Positions 59,353 through 64,000 of a stretch of 64,000 nucleotides of DNA are shown in pieces. The position numbers and the translations under genes are program-made. The stretch comes from Candidatus Pantoea soli (GTDB taxonomy: Bacteria; Pseudomonadota; Gammaproteobacteria; Enterobacterales; Enterobacteriaceae). The stretch covers positions 1 through 64,000 of the forward strand of contig NZ_CP032702.1 in assembly GCF_007833795.1 (NCBI RefSeq), given 5' to 3'. The notes under the pieces were generated by a model. It was not told the origin of the DNA. It did no database searches and saw only the letters and a list, made by a program, of their open reading frames with translations. Position 1 is the first letter of the stretch; each line of letters begins with the position of its first letter.

Positions 59353-60728
59353 GGTACTAATGCCTGAATCAGTGCGGCTTCGTCATCAAGGCAGCGTAAA
59401 TCAAGCCACAGCCTGCCCTCCTGAATACGGCCAATCACCGGCCGTGCCAGCGTGCGCCAGCGCTGTGCCAGTGTCTGCAGTTCACTGCCGTGGCCACTGT
59501 GCGGCGTAAAGGTAATAGCAAAGCCCGGCAGGCGGTCAACCGGCAGCGATCCGCTGCCGATCTGTGATGAACAGGGGGCGATCGCCACAGCAAACTGCGC
59601 ACCCCACGCCTGTTCCAGTGCGGGCATCAGACGTTCTGCCTGCTGCAGAATCTCATGAGCAGGGCGCGTCAGCAGGCGCAGCGTGGGCAGCGCCTCCTGC
59701 AGCGTCTCCGGCTGGCGGTAGAGCTGCAGCGTGGCTTCCAGCGCGGCCAGCGTCATTTTATCAACGCGCAGGGCGCGTTTAAGCGGGTGCTGCTGCAGCT
59801 GGTCGATCAGCGCTTTTTTGCCCACGATGATTCCGGCCTGCGGGCCACCCAGCAGTTTATCGCCGGAGAAACTCACCAGGCTTACGCCCGCCGCAATCAG
59901 CTGCTGCGGCATCGGTTCTGCGGGCAGGCCGTAAGCGGTCATATCGATTAAGGAGCCGCTGCCAAGATCGCTGATGACCGGCAACTGATGCGCCTCGCCC
60001 AGCGTGACCAGCTCCTGTTCTGTTACCGCATGGGTAAAGCCCTGGATCTGGTAATTGCTGGTGTGCACTTTCATCAGCAGGCCCGTGTGTTCACCGATGG
60101 CGGCACGGTAATCTTTGAGGTGGGTACGATTGGTGGTGCCGACTTCCACCAGCTGGCAGCCCGCCTGGCGCATGACGTCAGGAATGCGAAATGCACCACC
60201 AATCTCCACCAGCTCGCCGCGCGACATCACCACTTCGCGTCCCGCGGCGAGTGTGGCGAGCATCAGCAGCACGGCGGCCGCGTTATTGTTTACGATGCAG
60301 GCCGCCTCCGCCCCGGTCAGCTCGCACAGCAGCGCGCTGACGGCGCGATCGCGATGGCCGCGCGCGGCGTCGTCCAGCGCATACTCCAGCGTCACCGGCT
60401 GACGCAGACAGGCGGTCACCGCCGCGATTGCGCGGTCGCTGAGCACGGCCCGGCCAAGATTGGTGTGCAGCACGGTGCCGGTCAGATTAAACACCGGGCG
60501 CAGGGCGCTGCGCTGCTGCCGCTGCGCGCGGCGTATCGCCTCCTGCGGCCAGTTTTCATGCCAGTCGGGCAGGGCGTGCTGGCGCTGAATATGTTCGCGC
60601 GCTTCCTGCTGCAACTGACGCAGCAGGCGGGTAAGAAAAGCGTTGCCGGTTTCGGCGATGAGCGGCTGCAGATGCGGATCGCGCAGCAGGGTATCAATAG
60701 CGGGTAACTGACTGTACAGATTCTTCAT
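59349..60728 (-). CDS. selA: L-seryl-tRNA(Sec) selenium transferase SelA
   Basis: SelA is a decameric PLP enzyme that converts Ser-tRNA-Sec to Sec-tRNA-Sec with selenophosphate. The 459-residue product contains [48 protein letters not shown] and the PLP-lysine block [18 protein letters not shown]. coli SelA is 463 residues. The chosen ATG at 60728 gives [17 protein letters not shown], matching the family; an in-frame TTG 12 codons upstream is possible as the ribosome site is weak. It overlaps selB and follows yibF by 7 bp. Confidence 0.96.
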   Translation of the reverse strand: MKNLYSQLPAIDTLLRDPHLQPLIAETGNAFLTRLLRQLQQEAREHIQRQHALPDWHENWPQEAIRRAQRQQRSALRPVFNLTGTVLHTNLGRAVLSDRAIAAVTACLRQPVTLEYALDDAARGHRDRAVSALLCELTGAEAACIVNNNAAAVLLMLATLAAGREVVMSRGELVEIGGAFRIPDVMRQAGCQLVEVGTTNRTHLKDYRAAIGEHTGLLMKVHTSNYQIQGFTHAVTEQELVTLGEAHQLPVISDLGSGSLIDMTAYGLPAEPMPQQLIAAGVSLVSFSGDKLLGGPQAGIIVGKKALIDQLQQHPLKRALRVDKMTLAALEATLQLYRQPETLQEALPTLRLLTRPAHEILQQAERLMPALEQAWGAQFAVAIAPCSSQIGSGSLPVDRLPGFAITFTPHSGHGSELQTLAQRWRTLARPVIGRIQEGRLWLDLRCLDDEAALIQALVP

Positions 60729-60735
60729 CGGCAAC

Positions 60736-61347
60736 TTAGCTGGCTGGCGGTACGGTACGGGCAAAGCTTTCCCGCTCGAACAGGCTCTGTGCCAGCCTGA
60801 CCAGCGCCGGACGGTTAACGCACCAGTTGGGCAGCACGCGACGGAAATTGAGATAACCCAGCATACAGCCGGTGGCGATATCGGCCAGATTCAGCGTATC
60901 GCTGCCGAGCAGTTCGCCCTGGGCAGCCGCGGTTTCCAGCGCATCCAGGCCGCGCTGAATTTTTTCCCGGTTGCGCAGCAGCACCTCTTCTGACTGCTGA
61001 TCGCCCGGGCGCATTTGCTCACGTACGATCACGAGCGCCGCATCGCTGATGCCGTCAGCCAGCTTTTCCAGCTGGCATACCTGCAGCGCCTGCAGCGGAT
61101 CGGCAGGCAGCATCGCAGGGGCCTCACCGCGCAGTTCAATCGCCTGCGCGATGATAGCGGAGTCGAACCAGGTCAGCTGCTGATCATCGACCAGCGCCGG
61201 CACTTTGCCCAGCGGATTGTATTGCAGGACAGGGCTGTCTTCGCTCCACGGAGAGTGGTTGACGAACTCAAACACCAGGCCTTTTTCCAGCAGAATCACT
61301 GAAATTTTTCGCACAAACGGGCTGGTATAACTGCCAATCAGTTTCAT
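60736..61347 (-). CDS. yibF: Glutathione S-transferase-like protein YibF
   Basis: A 203-residue GST-fold protein: thioredoxin-like N-terminal domain ([23 protein letters not shown], and [12 protein letters not shown] with the cis-Pro) and a helical C-terminal domain ([16 protein letters not shown]). The Ser/Tyr region near SYTSP would contact glutathione. E. coli YibF also adjoins selA. Its physiological substrate is unknown. It is probably co-transcribed with selA (7-bp gap). Confidence 0.92.
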   Translation of the reverse strand: MKLIGSYTSPFVRKISVILLEKGLVFEFVNHSPWSEDSPVLQYNPLGKVPALVDDQQLTWFDSAIIAQAIELRGEAPAMLPADPLQALQVCQLEKLADGISDAALVIVREQMRPGDQQSEEVLLRNREKIQRGLDALETAAAQGELLGSDTLNLADIATGCMLGYLNFRRVLPNWCVNRPALVRLAQSLFERESFARTVPPAS

Positions 61348-61460
61348 TAGAGCCTCCGTGATGAAGGAGTGTGGTGTAGGGGCGTCACCGTCGCCATACC
61401 GCGCAACCTGGTAACCACAGGGGTGGCAGGGTGCGTCTTTATCCGTGCCAGCCCGGGCGG

Positions 61461-62387
61461 TTACTCGCCGGGAAACATAAACGGGTTCAGGCTGCTGCGT
61501 GCAAATCCTTCCTGCTCCATGCGGGCATCCAGCACCAGCGAAGCCAGGTCGTCCGCCACAGGTTCAATCGCCGGATCGTTTTCCTGGTAGAGCATCTTCA
61601 GGTAGGTGCCACAATCGCCGCAGCTTTCGGCTTTGACCGCTGCTTTTTCACTGTCCAGCGACCAGTAGTGCAGATCGCGTGTTTGCTCGCAGTTGGAGCA
61701 CTTGCTGCGCACCACGTACCATTCGCTTTCACACAGATTGCAGTGCAGATAGCGCAGGCCCTGCTGGCCGATATCCATATGCACCACGCTGGTCACCGGC
61801 ACGCTGGCGCACACCGGACAAAACTGGCGATGCTCGCCGTATTCGGCGCGCGCTTTGCCAGGGATCATGGCGGCCATCTGCGCCCAGTACACCGAGAGCG
61901 CAGCCCAGATAAACGGCGCTTTATCACTGCTGACCTGCGCAAACTCGCCCGCCAGCAGCGCGCTGGCCAGCGTTTCCAGTTCGCTGGAAGAGGCTTTTTC
62001 CAGATTCTCCAGCACTGCCAGCGCCTGACCGCTCATCTCCGGTTTCAGCTCCGCGATCAGCGAATGCAGCAGGCGCTGCCAGTGCGCATCACGCGGGTAG
62101 TGATGAATATCAAGCGGCGGTTTGCCCTGCGCGGCGCTTTCGGCCAGACGCGGCCGCAAATCCAGCTGCAGCGGATGGTCATACAGCACGATCTCCTGCG
62201 CCTGGGCAATCACGGCGGCAAAGCGCAGATAATCGCCCAGCGGATTTTTCGCCGCCAGCTCGCGCAAACGCGCCGCCCGGCGACTGTAGAGATTTTTCAG
62301 CCGGGGAAAAAGTAACGGCGGAATCTGCTCCGCCGTGCTTTTATCGCTCTTCTCCAGCTGGTCCTGCGGGATGATGCGAATACTCAT
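61461..62387 (-). CDS. fdhE: Formate dehydrogenase accessory protein FdhE
   Basis: FdhE is a cytosolic rubredoxin-like iron protein needed for activity of the respiratory formate dehydrogenases FdnGHI and FdoGHI. The 308-residue product has the C-terminal cysteine pairs [23 protein letters not shown] and ESCGDCGTY (about 185-270). E. coli FdhE is 309 residues. The ATG at 62387 overlaps the fdoI stop by one base (TGATG), so translation is coupled; the longer frame to 62462 lies inside fdoI. Confidence 0.95.
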   Translation of the reverse strand: MSIRIIPQDQLEKSDKSTAEQIPPLLFPRLKNLYSRRAARLRELAAKNPLGDYLRFAAVIAQAQEIVLYDHPLQLDLRPRLAESAAQGKPPLDIHHYPRDAHWQRLLHSLIAELKPEMSGQALAVLENLEKASSSELETLASALLAGEFAQVSSDKAPFIWAALSVYWAQMAAMIPGKARAEYGEHRQFCPVCASVPVTSVVHMDIGQQGLRYLHCNLCESEWYVVRSKCSNCEQTRDLHYWSLDSEKAAVKAESCGDCGTYLKMLYQENDPAIEPVADDLASLVLDARMEQEGFARSSLNPFMFPGE

Positions 62388-63028
62388 CAGGGGCGTTTTT
62401 CCTGTTGTGTGTGGCGTTGACGCTGCTCGCGATACCAGCGCGGGTGATGTTTCTTCGCCCACGCAGCCGGCACCCAGCCCTCAACCATGGCGGTAATGGT
62501 GCCCTTGACCCACAGAGCCGCATAAATGTGCACCATAATCACCACGATCAAGGCCACAGCCGAGACCGAATGCACCACCAGAGCGGCGCGAATCAGCGGA
62601 ATAGTGAAGGCACCGGCGAAGTATGGACGCCAGATAACAATTCCGCTCGCCAGCAGCAAAACTAAGCTGATGATAGCAGCCCAGAACACACACTTCTGCC
62701 CGAAGTTGTATTTGCCGGTATCGCCGACCTCCTCGTTACGCACAATTTTGTGAATATTTTTCGCCCACATCAGGTCTTCGCGGTTGATCAGGTTTTGTTT
62801 CCAGTAGCGTAAGAACATGATGATAAAGGCGGCAAACATCACTACCCCGACAAACGGGTGCAGAATGCGCGCCAGCTGCGGCGTGCCCAGTACGTGCATC
62901 AGCCAGTTAAACGACGGAAAAAAGAAACCCAGTCCGCTCAGCGCGGCAAACACAAAACAGAACGCCACAATCCAGTGATTGATGCGTTCCGGTGCGCTGT
63001 AACGCACCAGACGATCGCGCTTTTTCAT
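62387..63028 (-). CDS. fdoI: Formate dehydrogenase-O cytochrome b556 subunit FdoI
   Basis: FdoI anchors formate dehydrogenase-O in the inner membrane and passes electrons from FdoH to quinone through two b haems. The 213-residue product has four hydrophobic helices and likely haem-ligand histidines in [26 protein letters not shown] and [21 protein letters not shown]. It starts [16 protein letters not shown]. The ATG overlaps the fdoH stop by one base. FdnI is the main alternative, but fdhE next door is the E. coli fdo arrangement. Confidence 0.94.
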   Translation of the reverse strand: MKKRDRLVRYSAPERINHWIVAFCFVFAALSGLGFFFPSFNWLMHVLGTPQLARILHPFVGVVMFAAFIIMFLRYWKQNLINREDLMWAKNIHKIVRNEEVGDTGKYNFGQKCVFWAAIISLVLLLASGIVIWRPYFAGAFTIPLIRAALVVHSVSAVALIVVIMVHIYAALWVKGTITAMVEGWVPAAWAKKHHPRWYREQRQRHTQQEKRP

Positions 63029-63927
63029 TATTTGCGCTCCTCTTTTTTGTGCAGCTCTTCGTCCTCGTCCTCATCGACCCGGTTCGGGCCCACGCCGACA
63101 TAATGGAACACCGAGGCGGCAAAGGTGGCCGCAAAGCCGATCGCCGCCAGCGGTTTCCAGATCCCTTTCCAGAACGTCACCGCCGGGCTGATGCTGGGGT
63201 TGTCCGGCAGGCCGTGGTACAGCTGCGGCTTATTGGCGTGATGCAGAACATACATCACGTGTGTGCCGCCCACGCCTTCCGGATCGTACAGCCCGGCATT
63301 GGCGTAACCGCGCGTATTCAGTTCGGCAACGCGCTCAGCAGCCAGCGCCTGCATATCACTTTTACTGCCAAAGTGAATTGCCCCGGTCGGGCAGGTTTTT
63401 ACGCACGCCGGTTCCTGACCGACGTTGACACGATCGACGCACAGCGTGCATTTATACACGCGGTTGTCCTCTTTATTCAGACGCGGGACATCGAACGGAC
63501 AGCCGGCAATGCAGTAGCCGCAGCCGATGCACTGTTCTGACTGAAAATCGACGATGCCGTTTGCATACTGAATAATCGCGCCTTCGGACGGGCAGGCCTT
63601 CAGGCAGCCGGGATCGGCGCAGTGCATGCAGCCATCCTTGCGGATAAGCCACTCCAGCTTGCCGTTCTCCTCCACCTCAGAAAAGCGCATCACCGTCCAG
63701 GATTTGGCGGTCAGATCAGCCGGGTTGTCATACACCCCGACGTTATGTCCCACCTCATCGCGAATGTCGTTCCACTCTGAACACGCGACCTGACAGGCCT
63801 TGCAGCCGATACAGGTGGTCACGTCGATCAGCTTCGCCACTTCCTGCTGATGGTTACGCGCCTGCGGGGCAGGCGTGAAACCGTTGGTGGCGGAGCGGCG
63901 GATAATGTCCTGTGATTGATAAGCCAT
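63028..63927 (-). CDS. fdoH: Formate dehydrogenase-O iron-sulfur subunit FdoH
   Basis: FdoH carries four [4Fe-4S] clusters linking the selenoprotein FdoG to FdoI. The 299-residue product has four ferredoxin-type cysteine groups: [38 protein letters not shown] and [23 protein letters not shown]-terminal membrane helix ([21 protein letters not shown], positions about 260-280) and a charged acidic tail follow. E. coli FdoH is 300 residues. It follows fdoG by 12 bp. Confidence 0.95.
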   Translation of the reverse strand: MAYQSQDIIRRSATNGFTPAPQARNHQQEVAKLIDVTTCIGCKACQVACSEWNDIRDEVGHNVGVYDNPADLTAKSWTVMRFSEVEENGKLEWLIRKDGCMHCADPGCLKACPSEGAIIQYANGIVDFQSEQCIGCGYCIAGCPFDVPRLNKEDNRVYKCTLCVDRVNVGQEPACVKTCPTGAIHFGSKSDMQALAAERVAELNTRGYANAGLYDPEGVGGTHVMYVLHHANKPQLYHGLPDNPSISPAVTFWKGIWKPLAAIGFAATFAASVFHYVGVGPNRVDEDEDEELHKKEERK

Positions 63928-63939
63928 AGTCGTTCTCCG

Positions 63940-64000
63940 TTACACCTTCTCGACGTTAACCAGGAACGCCTTAAACTCCGGCGTCTGCGTGTTGGCATCA
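63940..64000 (-). CDS. fdoG: Formate dehydrogenase-O major (selenocysteine) subunit, C-terminal end only
   Basis: Only the last 19 codons and the stop lie in the window: DANTQTPEFKAFLVNVEKV, the conserved C-terminus of FdoG/FdnG. FdoG holds the molybdopterin and the selenocysteine that oxidise formate, but the UGA codon and SECIS element are outside the window. It is the first gene of fdoGHI-fdhE. The identity rests on this short tail and on the neighbours. Confidence 0.88.
   Translation of the reverse strand, partial: DANTQTPEFKAFLVNVEKV

Overview
The window is chromosomal DNA of a gammaproteobacterium of the order Enterobacterales, most likely the family Erwiniaceae (Pantoea/Erwinia/Mixta group). 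It opens on the first base of dnaA and continues dnaN-recF-gyrB-yidA-yidR-yidQ-ibpA, the usual right flank of oriC. A lone ibpA with no ibpB, carrying His66 and Asp109, is the best family-level clue. Most of the window looks GC-rich with enterobacterial codon use. The stretch from about 39.3 to 43.9 kb is strikingly AT-rich, and parts of 34.3-36.9 kb are moderately so.

Layout. (1) 1-9.7 kb: replication core, yid genes and ibpA, which has a heat-shock promoter and an RNA thermometer. (2) 9.7-17.1 kb: a tight six-gene minus-strand operon (PP-loop ATPase, ATP-grasp ligase, class II glutamine amidotransferase, 2-oxoglutarate/Fe(II) oxygenase, YeaK-like aminoacyl-tRNA deacylase, EamA exporter) with a divergent MocR-type regulator. 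It looks like a small biosynthetic cluster for a modified amino acid or amide and is the main candidate for something undescribed. (3) 17.1-25.1 kb: avtA and a 2-ketogluconate operon (kguE-kguK-kguT-ghrB/kguD) with a PtxS-type repressor and palindromic operator, then an orphan LacI regulator. (4) 25.2-33.7 kb: yiaD, tag, yhjY-like, an unknown membrane protein, dnaT-dnaC, a ROK regulator, a sugar porter and an IdnR-like regulator. (5) 33.9-37.5 kb: an acyltransferase, an EpsG/Wzy-like polymerase and a secreted esterase, probably surface-polysaccharide related. (6) 37.6-43.9 kb: a decayed P4-type satellite at the selC tRNA gene, keeping truncated sid, an Ogr/Delta activator, frameshifted psu and a frameshifted integrase. 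Between psu and int it carries an intact three-gene operon resembling an ABC three-component (ABC-3C) conflict system with a nuclease-like effector. (7) 44-54.2 kb: the xylose regulon (xylR, xylHGF, xylAB), a GlxA-type regulator and wecH. (8) 54.4-64 kb: glyQS, then selB-selA-yibF-fdhE-fdoIHG, with fdoG cut by the window end.

Functional links. selC (44 kb), selA/selB (57-61 kb) and the formate dehydrogenase-O genes (61-64 kb) form one functional set, since FdoG is a selenoprotein in the known family. Xylose uptake, regulation and catabolism are contiguous, and the 2-ketogluconate genes form a complete import-phosphorylate-reduce pathway. All assignments rest on reading the sequence and remembered family features; no database search was run.
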